Origin: Opitutaceae bacterium
GTDB lineage: Bacteria > Verrucomicrobiota > Verrucomicrobiia > Opitutales > Opitutaceae
NCBI GenBank assembly: GCA_016711225.1
Contig: JADJTK010000010.1
Span: 186,001-250,000, forward strand
DNA: 64,000 bases
Direction of reading: 5' to 3'
Position 1 is the first letter of the stretch, and each line of letters starts with the position of its first letter. The position numbers and the translations under genes were made by a program. This document shows, piece by piece, positions 36,285 through 46,982 of the stretch. The notes beneath the pieces were generated by a model that made no database searches, was not told the DNA's origin, and saw nothing but the letters and a program-made list of their open reading frames with translations.

Positions 36285-38723
36285 ATGAGCGCGCGCCGCA
36301 CCCTGATCGCCCAGGCTTGGCTTGATACCCCGGATTCGGGCGTGATCGAGCTGTCGCGTGATTGGTTCGGCAAAACGCCACCGCCGATCTTCCTCGGTGC
36401 GCCGCCGCGGCCCTTCCGCGTGCTGCGATCGATCCCGGGCGTGTTTTTCGCGGAGGAGAGCGGTTTTTTTGTGAGCAACCGCCAGGAGCTTTGGTTCCTG
36501 CTCGAGCCGGAGCGGTTCCCCTGGCTCGACCCGAAGACGGCGCAGATCTACGTGGCCGGCGACTTTAACGGTTGGAGCCAGGCTGTCGGCCGCGCGGAGT
36601 GGCGGTTGAAGCTGGAGGAGTTTGGCGGGCAGCTGGTCTTCATCCTGCGCCAGCCCGCGGCCAGCTTCCTCGCTCAGCCGCACCAACGCTTCAAATTCGT
36701 CACCGGCGAGCAGCACTGGCTGGAGGTGCCGCCGACGGCGCCCAACGCGGTGCGCGACGAGCTGGGTAATCTCAACTACGCGATCGATCCCGACCGCACC
36801 GGCCAGCACCGGTTCTTCTTTGAGACGGTGGCGCCCCTGGAGCTCTCGGAGAATCTGGTGGTGCTCTGGAGTGATCCGGACGGCGAACAGAAGGTGCCGC
36901 TGCGGCCCGACGGGTTCTTCTTCAAAATCCACGCCGATGCCGCCCTGGGCGCGATCGTCGAGGAGGAGGAGACGGTGTTCCGGCTCTTCGCCCCGCGCGC
37001 GCGCCGGGTGCGGCTCAAGCTGCAGGAAAAGCTGGAGCCGCCGGAAGAGGCGTCGCTGTTTCCGTTGGAGCGCACTCAGGACGGGGTGTGGGAGGTGCGG
37101 CTCAACCGCAACCTGCACGGTTGGTTCTACTGGTTTGTGGTCGAGGGGCCGGCCAATGCCTTCGGGCATTTTGACCGGCAGTTCCCGCTTGTCGACCCTT
37201 ACGCGAAGGCGGTGGTGGGCCGCCTCGGGCCCGGCATCGTGCTGGCCGATACGGTGTTCCCGCGGCCGCCGGTGGGGGCGTACCGCACCCCCCAATGGCA
37301 GGATCTGGTGATCGCCGAGGCGCATGTGCGCGATTTGGTGGCCCAGGCGCCGCTAGCGCTGGGTGCGAAGGAACGGCTGGGTTTCGCCGGCCTCACGCAG
37401 TGGGTGAACCGTCCCGATTTCTACCTGAAACGGCTGGGGGTGAACGCCGTCGAGCTGCAGCCGGTACAGGAGTTCGACAATCGCACCACCGAGGAATACC
37501 ACTGGGGCTACATGCCGGTGAACTGGTTCGCCCCTTCGAGCGCGTACGCCAGCGATCCGACGAAGGCCTCCCAGGTCGCCGAGTTTCGCGAGCTCGTCGC
37601 CGCTTTTCACCGGCAGGGCATCGCGGTGATCCTTGACGTGGTCTACAACCATCAGGGCGAGCCCTCGCATCTGATGTTTGTCGACAAACACTACTATTTT
37701 GACGACGGCGCCGACGGCTCGCTGACGAACTGGAGTGGCTGCGGCAACGACTACCGCGCCTCCTCGGCGATGGCGTTGCGGCTGATCATCGACAGCTGCG
37801 CCCACCTAATCCGCGCCTACGGGGTGGACGGTTTCCGCTTCGACCTGGCCGAGCTGATCGGGCTGGAGCCGCTGAAGCGCATCGAGGCCGGGCTCAAGAA
37901 GGTGAAGCCCGACGTGATCCTCATCGCCGAGCCCTGGAGCTTCCGCGGGCATCTCGCCGGCGCGCTGGGCGACACCGGCTGGACGTCGTGGAACGACGGG
38001 TATCGCAAGTTCTTGCCGGCCTACGTGCGCGGCGAGGGCGGGCGCGACGGCTTCGAATATTTCTTGAAGGGCTCGCCGTGGTACTTCGCGAAGTGGCCGG
38101 CGCAAACCGTCAACTACACCGAATCGCACGACGACCGCACGTGGCTGGACGTGATCACCGAGAACGCCGACGGCAACGGCCACAATCCTACCGCCAACGA
38201 CCGGCGCCGCACCCACCTGATGTGCGCGGTGCTCATGAGCTCGGTGGGGATCCCGATGCTCGCGGCGGGGCAGGATTTCCTGCGGGCCAAGCAGGGGGTG
38301 ACCAACACCTATCTGCGCGGCGACCTCAACGCGCTGGAGTACCGGCGTATTTTCCGTTTTCCGACCACGTTCCGCTACTTCGCCGACTGGATCCGCTTCC
38401 GCCAGTCGGAGCGCGGGCGCCTGCTGCGCCTGTTCACCCGGCCCAGTGAGGGATTCTTCGTGTTTTCCTTTGCTCACGGCTGCACGGCGGCGGCAGTAGT
38501 CTACAACGCGGATCTCTCGCAGGGGCGCTCGCGGCTGATGCTGGCCTTCAACCCGCACCTGCACGAAGTGAGCATTTCGGTCGCGGACTTTCCGAAGGCC
38601 CAATGGCGGCAGGTGGCCGACCACGAACATTTTCTCGCCCGGCACGACTACGAACCGACCCTTCCCCTGGGCAGCGAACTCTATCTACCGCCGCTGGGCT
38701 GCGGTCTGTGGTACGCGGAGTAG
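36285..38723 (+). CDS. GH13 alpha-amylase-family enzyme, pullulanase/debranching type
   Basis: An 812-residue protein starting MSARRTLIAQAWLDTPDSGV. Two N-terminal beta domains include a starch/glycogen-binding-like unit (AQIYVAGDFNGWSQAV) and a CBM48-like unit (VFRLFAPRARRVRLKL). The (beta/alpha)8 barrel has all four GH13 regions: DVVYNH near 451, GFRFDLAE with nucleophile Asp520, ILIAEPW with acid/base Glu549, and TESHDD with Asp616. The EYHWGYMPVNWF segment parallels the YNWGYDP motif of type I pullulanases. It should hydrolyse alpha-1,6 branches of glycogen or starch. No secretion signal is seen, so it is probably cytoplasmic glycogen metabolism. Exact specificity is inferred. Confidence 0.88.
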   Translation: MSARRTLIAQAWLDTPDSGVIELSRDWFGKTPPPIFLGAPPRPFRVLRSIPGVFFAEESGFFVSNRQELWFLLEPERFPWLDPKTAQIYVAGDFNGWSQAVGRAEWRLKLEEFGGQLVFILRQPAASFLAQPHQRFKFVTGEQHWLEVPPTAPNAVRDELGNLNYAIDPDRTGQHRFFFETVAPLELSENLVVLWSDPDGEQKVPLRPDGFFFKIHADAALGAIVEEEETVFRLFAPRARRVRLKLQEKLEPPEEASLFPLERTQDGVWEVRLNRNLHGWFYWFVVEGPANAFGHFDRQFPLVDPYAKAVVGRLGPGIVLADTVFPRPPVGAYRTPQWQDLVIAEAHVRDLVAQAPLALGAKERLGFAGLTQWVNRPDFYLKRLGVNAVELQPVQEFDNRTTEEYHWGYMPVNWFAPSSAYASDPTKASQVAEFRELVAAFHRQGIAVILDVVYNHQGEPSHLMFVDKHYYFDDGADGSLTNWSGCGNDYRASSAMALRLIIDSCAHLIRAYGVDGFRFDLAELIGLEPLKRIEAGLKKVKPDVILIAEPWSFRGHLAGALGDTGWTSWNDGYRKFLPAYVRGEGGRDGFEYFLKGSPWYFAKWPAQTVNYTESHDDRTWLDVITENADGNGHNPTANDRRRTHLMCAVLMSSVGIPMLAAGQDFLRAKQGVTNTYLRGDLNALEYRRIFRFPTTFRYFADWIRFRQSERGRLLRLFTRPSEGFFVFSFAHGCTAAAVVYNADLSQGRSRLMLAFNPHLHEVSISVADFPKAQWRQVADHEHFLARHDYEPTLPLGSELYLPPLGCGLWYAE

Positions 38724-39149
38724 GGGGCGCGGGATTTTCGATCTCGGATTGCCGATTTGCGATTGAAGGAGGGGCGGCGGGCCGATCTGGAGGGCGGCGC
38801 ATCGTCGTCGCCGGCCTCTGTAGGCCAGGGCGCCGACCTGGCCCTCCCCGGGGAAATTCACTCAAAAAGGCCACGCCGCCGCCGTGGCCTACAGGCAACG
38901 TCTGTTTTGACGATTCGCGCCGCCCCCATGCGCGTAAGTCTACGCCCCTTTTGGCCGGGTTTTCCGCTCTCCGCACGCCTTGCCCGGTTCCGTGCATTTT
39001 TTGGTCGGACCATCATCCCACTTGCCAAGCGGGCTCTTGTCCGGTGTCCTGCCCGCTCCGGTGCGTGTGTGCAGCGGCAATTTGAGCCGACGCGGACACC
39101 TGCCGATTCCCAATTCCATTCAGTAAACTAACCTCCACGGAGAAGAAAT
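38724..39149. other. Intergenic region upstream of gap, with repeats
   Basis: Holds a heptamer-like patch at 38732-38769 (GATCTCG, GATTGCC, GATTTGC, GATTGAA) and the 77-bp palindromic element at 38818-38894. Downstream of these comes the leader of gap, with a good ribosome-binding site ACGGAGAAG 5 bp before the ATG at 39150. A promoter must lie here, but I could not assign -35 and -10 boxes confidently. Confidence 0.6.
38818..38894. repeat. 77-bp element with 10-bp terminal inverted repeats and two inner hairpins
   Basis: The ends CTGTAGGCCA (38818-38827) and TGGCCTACAG (38885-38894) are perfect inverted repeats. The inner hairpins are GGCCAGG-GCGCCGA-CCTGGCC and GGCCACG-CCGCCGC-CGTGGCC, with an AT-rich bridge (GGGGAAATTCACTCAAAAA). 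The design matches the smaller element at 36104. Partial relatives are at 36168 and 61179. Confidence 0.88.
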
Positions 39150-40196
39150 ATGGCAGTCAAAGTAGCAATCAATGGTTTCGGCCGCATCGGCCGCCTCGTA
39201 TTCCGCGCCCTCGTTGAGCAGGGCCTCCTCGGCACGACGTTCGACGTCGTCGCGGTGGGCGACATCGTCCCGGCCGACAATCTGGCCTACTTGCTCAAGT
39301 ACGATTCCTCCCAGGGCAAGTTCAACGGCACCGTCTCGTCCAAGAAGTCGGCCGCCGACAAGGCCGAGGACGACGTCCTCGTGGTCAACGGCAAGGACAT
39401 CCTCGTGGTGAGCGCCAAGTCCCCGGCCGAATTGCCGTGGGCGAAGCTCGGCGTGCAGGTCGTCATCGAGTCGACCGGCCTCTTCACCGATGCCGAGAAG
39501 GCCAAGGGCCACATCACCGCTGGCGCCAAGAAGGTCATCATCTCCGCTCCGGCCAAGGGTGAGGACATTACCGTGGTTCTCGGCGTCAACGACGACAAGA
39601 TCGACTACGCCAACCACAACATCATCTCGAACGCGTCCTGCACGACCAACTGCTTGGCCCCGATCGTTCACGTGCTCCTCAAGGAAGGTTTCGGCATCGC
39701 CGAAGGTCTGATGACCACCGTGCACGCCTACACCGCCACGCAGAAGACCGTGGATGGCCCGTCGAAGAAGGACTGGAAGGGTGGCCGTACCGCCGCCCAG
39801 AACATCATCCCGTCCTCGACCGGCGCCGCCAAGGCCGTCGCGCTCGTTTGCCCCGAAGTTAAGGGCAAGCTCACCGGCATGGCCCTGCGCGTTCCGGTCC
39901 CGACCGTCTCGGTCGTCGATCTGACCTTCAAGACCACCAAGGATACCTCCCTCGCCGAGATCAAGGCCGCCCTCAAGAAGGCGTCCGAGACCTACCTCAA
40001 GGACATCCTCGGCTACACCGAAGACGAAGTCGTCTCGTCGGACTTCATCCACGACAAGCGCTCCTCGATCTTCGACGCCGGTTCCTCCATCGAGCTGAAC
40101 AAGAACTTCTTCAAGCTCGTCAGCTGGTACGACAACGAGTGGGGCTATTCCAACCGCGTCGTCGAGCTGACCAAGAAGATCGCCGCGAAGCTTTGA
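39150..40196 (+). CDS. gap: Glyceraldehyde-3-phosphate dehydrogenase
   Basis: A 348-residue glycolytic enzyme. The NAD-binding N-terminus is MAVKVAINGFGRIGRLVFRA. The catalytic Cys164 lies in SNASCTTNCLAP, with the catalytic His in TTVHAYTATQ. Further motifs are SSTGAAKAV and the C-terminal SWYDNEWGYSNRVVEL. It is the first gene of gap-pgk-tpiA, but a terminator at 40235-40275 separates it from pgk, so part of gap mRNA is probably monocistronic, allowing higher expression. Its codon use looks strongly biased to C-ending codons, as expected for a highly expressed gene. Confidence 0.98.
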   Translation: MAVKVAINGFGRIGRLVFRALVEQGLLGTTFDVVAVGDIVPADNLAYLLKYDSSQGKFNGTVSSKKSAADKAEDDVLVVNGKDILVVSAKSPAELPWAKLGVQVVIESTGLFTDAEKAKGHITAGAKKVIISAPAKGEDITVVLGVNDDKIDYANHNIISNASCTTNCLAPIVHVLLKEGFGIAEGLMTTVHAYTATQKTVDGPSKKDWKGGRTAAQNIIPSSTGAAKAVALVCPEVKGKLTGMALRVPVPTVSVVDLTFKTTKDTSLAEIKAALKKASETYLKDILGYTEDEVVSSDFIHDKRSSIFDAGSSIELNKNFFKLVSWYDNEWGYSNRVVELTKKIAAKL

Positions 40197-40234
40197 GCTG
40201 CGCCGCAGCCCACAGCATAGGCTGAAAACTCTGA

Positions 40235-40275
40235 AGGGCTGAAGGCTGACTCAAATCAGCGTTCAGCCCTTTTTC
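40235..40275 (+). terminator. Terminator after gap
   Basis: A 15-bp stem with one mismatch: AGGGCTGAAGGCTGA, loop CTCAAA, TCAGCGTTCAGCCCT, followed by TTTTTCTTT. It lies 38 bp past the gap stop codon. Confidence 0.93.
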
Positions 40276-40325
40276 TTTGGTTTGTTGTTTCTCCTCGTTC
40301 CCCGCTTCTCACCACTTTCCTCGTC

Positions 40326-41582
<1,257 letters not shown>

Positions 41583-41594
41583 AACCGCCAACGC

Positions 41595-41711
41595 AGTAGC
41601 GAGTAGCGGGTAGTGAGTAGCGAGCATCGCAACCCACCGCCCGTTCCTCGCTCTTCCTGCTCGCCGCTCGAAAGAAACTGCTCGCTACGCGCTACTCACT
41701 ACTCGCTACTT
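41595..41711. repeat. Inverted pair of heptamer arrays between pgk and tpiA
   Basis: The left array (41595-41624) is AGTAGCG, AGTAGCG, GGTAGTG, AGTAGCG, AGC. The right array (41681-41711) is CTCGCTA, CGCGCTA, CTCACTA, CTCGCTA, CTT, the reverse complement of the same unit. The mRNA could fold into a long imperfect stem. The right array ends 11 bp before the tpiA ATG, so it overlaps the tpiA leader. Confidence 0.9.
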
Positions 41712-41721
41712 CTTCCTCTTT

Positions 41722-42489
41722 ATGGCCCGCAAAATCCTCATCGCTGGTAACTGGAAAATGAACAAGACGGCCTCCGAAGGCGCCGACCTGGCCAAGGCCA
41801 TCGTCGTTGCCGCCGGCAAGTCCACCGCCGTCGAGATCGTTGTCTGCCCGCCCTTCACCGCCCTCGAGTCGGTCTCCAAGATCGTCGAAGGCTCCGACAT
41901 CAAGCTCGGCGCGCAGAACATGCACGCCGCCGCCTCCGGCGCCTTCACCGGCGAGATCTCCGCGGGAATGCTCCGCTCGCTCTTCTGCTCGTACGTGATC
42001 CTCGGTCACAGCGAGCGCCGCAGCTACTTCGGCGAGACCGACGCGATCGTGAACGGCAAGGTGCTCGCGGCCCTCAAGGCCCAGCTCAAGCCCATCCTCT
42101 GCGTGGGCGAGACCCTCGCCGAGCGCGAAGGCAACAAGGCCTTTGACGTGGTGCGCACCCAGACCGTCGCCGGCCTGGAAGGTGTCACCAAGGAGCAGAT
42201 CGCCGATCTCGTCATCGCCTACGAGCCCGTCTGGGCCATCGGCACCGGCAAGGTCGCCACGACCGCGCAGGCGCAGGAGATCCACGCCTTCATCCGCAAG
42301 CTGCTCATCGAGAAGTACGGCGAGGCGGCCCAGCGCGTGCGTATCCTCTACGGTGGTTCGATGAAGCCCGATAACGCCCCCGAGCTGCTCGCGCAGCCCG
42401 ACATCGACGGTGGCTTGATCGGTGGCGCGGCCCTGCAGGCCCCGTCGTTCCTCGACCTCGTGAAGGCCGGCAGCACCGCCAAGGCCTGA
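41722..42489 (+). CDS. tpiA: Triose-phosphate isomerase
   Basis: A 255-residue enzyme interconverting dihydroxyacetone phosphate and glyceraldehyde 3-phosphate. The active-site residues are visible: Asn and Lys in IAGNWKMNKT, His in VILGHSERRSYFGE, and Glu in AYEPVWAIGTGK, with the phosphate-binding loop at ILYGGSMKPDNA and GGLIGGAAL. The ribosome-binding region is squeezed between the heptamer array and the ATG (CTTCTTCCTCTTT), with no obvious Shine-Dalgarno, which suggests translation linked to pgk mRNA or an unusual initiation. Confidence 0.97.
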   Translation: MARKILIAGNWKMNKTASEGADLAKAIVVAAGKSTAVEIVVCPPFTALESVSKIVEGSDIKLGAQNMHAAASGAFTGEISAGMLRSLFCSYVILGHSERRSYFGETDAIVNGKVLAALKAQLKPILCVGETLAEREGNKAFDVVRTQTVAGLEGVTKEQIADLVIAYEPVWAIGTGKVATTAQAQEIHAFIRKLLIEKYGEAAQRVRILYGGSMKPDNAPELLAQPDIDGGLIGGAALQAPSFLDLVKAGSTAKA

Positions 42490-42511
42490 GTCGAAGTTCC
42501 GTCAGTATTTG

Positions 42512-42546
42512 AGCCGCGGCGCCGAGCGATCGGCCCGCGGCTTTTT
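42512..42546 (+). terminator. Terminator after tpiA
   Basis: The stem AGCCGCGG plus GCCGA pairs with TCGGC plus CCGCGGCT (one bulged C, loop GCGA) and is followed by TTTTC. It closes the gap-pgk-tpiA cluster. Confidence 0.92.
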
Positions 42547-42556
42547 CATTCAAGTG

Positions 42557-42722
42557 GCACGGGGCTTCAGCCCGTGCGGCTTGGCTCCGCTCACCAATCC
42601 CCACCTTTCGCAGTCCCTGGCGTTACTCGGAGCGAATCATGGACCGCGTTGGCCGGCCTGCGCTGAAGCAGCAGGCCACGTCGGAGCGGCCGGCCCACGT
42701 GGCACGTGGCTTTAGCCCATGC
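42557..42722. repeat. REP pair (BIME-like), copy 1
   Basis: The first hairpin is GCACGGG...CCCGTGC (42557-42577) with loop GCTTCAG. The second is GGCCTGC-GCTGAAGCA-GCAGGCC (42655-42677), followed by a weaker GGCACGTGGCTTTAGCCCAT stem to 42722. The spacer between them is similar to the spacers of the two REP pairs that flank the RAYT gene at 46983-47576. It is located between tpiA and the PEP-CTERM gene. Confidence 0.82.
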
Positions 42723-42768
42723 CTTGGGCTCGGCCGGAGGGGGCAGGGGTGGCGTTTGGCGGACGAGA

Positions 42769-43410
42769 CTACTCTCGTCCGCGGCCAACTAGGCGCCGGC
42801 GATGTATCGTCCAACCCAACGCGGCGAGCCCGCAAACCGCCGCCCAAGTCGCCGGTTCAGGGATGGCCGCAACCTGCACACTCGTCGGAGTCCACTGCGC
42901 TTCCCAATTCATGACGCTCCCTATCGTCCCGGGCATGCCGGTCCAGGAGGAGTAGTTCTCCGTGGCCGGTAGGTCGAAGTCTGCGAGGGTTAGGCCAAGA
43001 GGAAGCGAAGTCTGGGAAGGGAACACGTCGGCGGAACTCGCCAGTCCGAAGAAGTACGACCCTCCGAGGAAATTGGACTGGCCAGCCATGATCTGCTTGG
43101 CCGAGAGGCCGAAGTTGTAACCGTAGGACGGTAACGCCATGGTGACCCCGGCGAAGGTGAGCGTCGCCGGACGGTCATACCACGTCGAGCCGGCCATGAA
43201 GCCCGTATCGCCTTCGGTCATGGGAAACTGGCCTAGATCGACATGGAATTCGACGGTGGCGCCGGTCTGCGCGTAGGCCGGGATCGCGCCATTCGTGTTG
43301 GTGATCTGACCGGTGACGGTCAGCGCATAATTCTGGGCCGCCGTGGTGGCAGCCGCCGACGACCACACGAGGCAGGCGAGGGTGAAGCCGAGACGAAGAC
43401 GGGTGTGCAT
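42769..43410 (-). CDS. PEP-CTERM domain protein
   Basis: A 213-residue secreted protein. The signal peptide is MHTRLRLGFTLACLVWSSAA with cleavage near ATTAAQ. The body is beta-rich (NYALTVTGQITNTNGAIPAY, VEFHVDLGQFPMTEGDTGFM). The C-terminus has the full PEP-CTERM sorting signal: a PEP motif then a hydrophobic helix (IPEPATWAAVCGLAALGW) and a basic tail HRRRLVGRGRE. Such proteins are processed by an exosortase, which was not seen in this window. The function of the body is unknown. Confidence 0.9.
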   Translation of the reverse strand: MHTRLRLGFTLACLVWSSAAATTAAQNYALTVTGQITNTNGAIPAYAQTGATVEFHVDLGQFPMTEGDTGFMAGSTWYDRPATLTFAGVTMALPSYGYNFGLSAKQIMAGQSNFLGGSYFFGLASSADVFPSQTSLPLGLTLADFDLPATENYSSWTGMPGTIGSVMNWEAQWTPTSVQVAAIPEPATWAAVCGLAALGWTIHRRRLVGRGRE

Positions 43411-43794
43411 GACGGGCGGGGCGACGGGAAGCCGGAGAAAAGCCGTTCGGGCCGCAATACCGAAATTCTATTACGAACGGTTGGCCCGGCTGTCAAGAGC
43501 CCACAATTTGGACTCATTGAAACTTTGTGACAAGCGCGGTGGCGGGATGTCTCCGTGTCGGGCGGGCCGCTGGATGAGGCAGGGGAATCGACGGGTATCC
43601 GCCGGCCTGTGTTGAAGCACCAGGCCATGTGGCACGTGGCTTCAGCCCGTGCCCGGGCTCGACCGAACGAGACTTCGGTTGCGGCGGAGCGGAGGGGGGG
43701 GGCGACGCGGGCGACAAATCGTCGGCTCCGCTGACTCCAAATGCGGCTGGCCTGCGTATATGAAGTTGAACACTCCTCACCACCGCACCTTGCC
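43411..43794. other. Intergenic region with a REP pair
   Basis: Lies between the divergent PEP-CTERM and BspA/Ig genes. The only structured element is the REP at 43604-43653: GGCCTG-TGTTGAAGCAC-CAGGCC followed by GGCACG-TGGCTTCAGCC-CGTGCC. A match of about 60 bp to the copy at 46733 begins at GGGTATCCGCCGG. No coding frame is supportable. Confidence 0.75.
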
Positions 43795-46690
43795 ATGGCA
43801 CCCTCTCGCACTTGTAGCCCCTTCCCCACCTCCTTCGCCACGCGCGCGCTCGCGAAGGGGCCTTGGCTGGCCGCGCGGCTCCGGGTCGCCGTCGGGGTGA
43901 TGCTGTGTGCTCTCGCCTTCGTCCCTGCGGCTAAGGCCGAGACGGATGGCGATTTCACCTACACGGTCGTCGGCGATACCGCGACAATCACGGACTATTC
44001 CGGCTATACGTTCCCGATTGGGAAGATTCCGGCGACGCTTTGGAGGCAGGGCGGTCGTTGCGATCGGACCGGCGGTTTTCAAGAATAGGAGCAGTTATCT
44101 CGCTGCGCAGACGATGATCCCCGCGGGCGTGACCGCGATCGGGGATGAGGCGTTTTCCGGCTGTGACGGGCTGGTGGTCGTAAGCTTCCCTGCCAGCATC
44201 GTGACAATCGGGAACTCTGCGTTTGCGGATTGCCCGACGCTAAAGGTCGCCCTGTTCGAGGGGGCTGCTCCCACGATCGGGGATGCGGTCTTCGCCGGTG
44301 CCGCCGAAGCTTTCGCGATCCGCCATAAGAGCGGAGCGAGCGGCTTCACGGCGCCGCATTGGTTTGAGTACAAGTGCAGAGACCAGCTTGCGCCGACGAT
44401 TGTCACCCAATGGAGTACCGGCCGAACCGGTGAAGGCGGTAGTGCGGAGTTCCGAGTAACGGCCCTGGGATTCCCAGCGCCCTCTTTCCAGTGGCAGAAA
44501 GAAGGGGTTGATCTTCCGGGGGAGACCGGCCCGACGCTGACGTTGACCAATGTGCGGGCGGAACAGACCGGGCATTACCGTGTAGTAGTATCGAACTCGC
44601 TCGGAACCGTTGCCGGTGACACGGCGACCCTCTCCTTGTTCAGCGACGGACTTTTCACCTACATCGTCAACGGCGATTCGGCGACCATTACCGGTTGTAC
44701 GCTCAACCCATTCAGTTTTCCTTACGAGTTGGGACTGGCTATTCCGGCGAACATCGGGGGGCGGCCGGTCAAGGCCATCGGGCCGCATTCCTTTACCTAT
44801 CCCTTGGAGACGGGGCCCCTTTCGATTCCGGCCGGCGTGACCACCATCGGAGAATACGCCTTCGGCGGCCTCGGGGTGTCGGGAGAGCTGACCCTTCCAT
44901 CAAGTGTGACCACCATCGGTCGAGGGGCTTTTGGCTACTGTCGCGGATTCAGTGGGCCTCTCATGATTCCCGGCGGTGTTTCCATTATCGAGGACAACAC
45001 CTTCCAATGCTGCGCCGGACTGACGGGTGATCTGATGATTCCCGGCGGCGTGACCTCCATCGGCGACTCGGCGTTCGCGGGCTGCAGTGGGCTGACCATC
45101 GCGACCTTTCCTGCCGGTATTCGGGCAATCAGGGATCGAGCCTTCGAAAACTGTACAGCGACGCGATCCGCCCACTTTCTTGGGGACGCCCCGGAGACGT
45201 TCGGGGATGCCGTCTTCGCCGGGACCGCCGCTGATTTCGCGGTCTATTATCGGAGGGGGGCGGCCGGTTTCACTACGCCGCTGTGGCATGGATACCCGTG
45301 CGTCGAGGAATCTGCGCCCTCCATCCGCACGCAGCCGGTCGACCAGGAGGTCGTAGAATGCGGAGCTGCCAGATTCACGGTCGCAGTGGCCGGGGGCCCG
45401 GCACCGACGATCCAGTGGCAACGAAACGGGGCCGATCTTCCGGGAGAAACCCGCCCGACGCTGAGCCTGCCCTATGTGCAGGCGACACAGGCCGGGAGCT
45501 ACCGAGCCGTGGTATCCAATTCGCTCGGGACCGCCGTCAGCACCAGCGTGCTGCTGGCCGTGAATCCGACTCCGGTCCCGATCATCGAAGAAGTGACGGA
45601 GGACGGCTGGCGCTTCGAAGGGTATCCGGCTTCCCTATCGGTGCGGGCGGTAGGGGCCAAGGGGTACCAATGGTGCCGGAATGGTCGCCCCATTTCCGGC
45701 GCAACCGGATCGACCCTGACCTGGGCCGCGCTGAGTCCGAGCGATGCGGGTTTCTACGACTGCGTCCTCACCGGGCTAAGTGGCAACACGATCTCGGCTC
45801 CGATCCTGGTTGGTCTTTGGCCGAACGGGCGCGTTTCCGTGTGCTCGATGATGTTCCCACCCCTACAGCCAGGGGACGCGATTCCTCCGGAGCCCCCGTA
45901 TACGGCCGGCAGTGTCACAACCAAGCCGGAGTGGCAGAACATGGCGGGTCCTGAGGGGAAGGTCTACGACCAGTTCTTGCTGACCGGTTTGGCGGGGACG
46001 TTCTCCGCCGATTATGGCCAGATTGCCCGTCTATCGTTTCTCGATTTGAACGGTAGCATTGTCCAAGTCGAGCTGTCCGGCCAAGGGGCCATTACGGTGG
46101 TTCTGGAAGAGGGCTCGGCCACCGGCCCGACGGCCCCGGTGCTCTACGCTCAAGCCGGGGTCCAATACATGAAGGGCAAGGCGACCATTGTGTTGGCCGG
46201 TGCTGACGAGACGACTCACTTCACGATCTACTCGGTGGGCACGGCGAACAATCCCGGCGTCACCCTTCCGGGAGTCGTTTACGACGGCTGGGTGGATGTC
46301 TCGGCCGCCGGCATCGTATCCTGGGACCGCAAGCTTGGCGGAATCCACCTCGGCAATGCCGACTTCAATTCCTCGCTCGGTTACACCGGAATCTACGCGC
46401 CCACCGTGGCGAGCGTGGGCGGGGTGGTCGTGGTCCATGGCATCAATTCTAGTGGTTCCGCGTTGCCGTATCTGCATTTCGCGCCCGGCGGTGCGGTGCA
46501 GGTCAAGATCGCCGGTAGTTCGCTCTATCAAGCCAGTGGCGACTCGATCAGCACCGCCGGCTTGGCCGGGGTGCAGATGGGCGCCGGACAGGATTCCTGC
46601 GGCCGGCCGGCCCCGGCCGCGTGGATCCGGACTCGCCTGATTGACCCGGACGGCACCGATGTGACCGCCGCTGTAGTGACTGGCCCGTAG
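43795..46690 (+). pseudogene. Secreted BspA-type leucine-rich repeat and Ig-like domain protein (frameshifted)
   Basis: The signal segment LRVAVGVMLCALAFVPAAKA is followed by DGDFTYTVVGDTATITDYSG. At TTT 44039-44041 the frame changes; removing one T joins IPAT to LGGRAVVAIGPAVFKNRSSY, matching a second internal copy (IPANIGGRPVKAIGPHSF) read without a shift. The rest is intact. BspA/LRR_5 units (IPAGVTAIGDEAFSGCDGLV, IPGGVTSIGDSAFAGCSGLT) alternate with Ig-like domains (FQWQKEGVDLPGETGPTLTL, IQWQRNGADLPGETRPTLSL) and a third Ig-like unit. The final region of about 270 residues (MFPPLQPGDAIPPEPPY onward) is not recognised. Full length is about 965 residues. It is probably a surface adhesin-like protein. 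Confidence 0.72.
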
Positions 46691-46742
46691 ACGGTTTCTA
46701 GGAGGAGAGGGCATGCGGACGGGGTGCCGGCGGGTATCCGCC

Positions 46743-46935
46743 GGCCTGTGCTGAAGCAGCAGGCCACGTGGCACGTGGCTTCAGCCCCCGCCGAGAGGCT
46801 CCGCCAACTGGCCAACACAGTCCGCAGCCTCTGGCGTATCTGCGGCGCGAAGCGCTACGGATCAAGTCTGCCGGCCCGGGCTGAAGCACCGGGCCACGTC
46901 GGAGGGCCACGTGGCGGGGAGCTTCAGCCCCCGCC
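46743..46935. repeat. REP pair (BIME-like), copy 2, downstream of the RAYT gene
   Basis: The hairpins are GGCCTG...CAGGCC (46743-46765), GGCCCGG-GCTGAAGCA-CCGGGCC (46873-46895) and GGCGGGG-AGCTTCAGC-CCCCGCC (46913-46935). The spacer from about 46796 to 46870 (CTCCGCCAACTGGCCAACAC and so on) is homologous to the spacer of copy 3 (GGCCAAGCGGCCAACACAAT). It ends 47 bp from the RAYT stop codon. Confidence 0.88.
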
Positions 46936-46982
46936 GAAAGCTCGGCCAATCTGCGACCGCGCTCTTCGAGCGCTCTTCATTC

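Noticed and set aside
39082..39110. Possible sigma-70 promoter of gap (TTGAGC, 17 bp, GATTCC)
   Set aside because: The -10 match is poor and alternatives are equally good, so it was not annotated.
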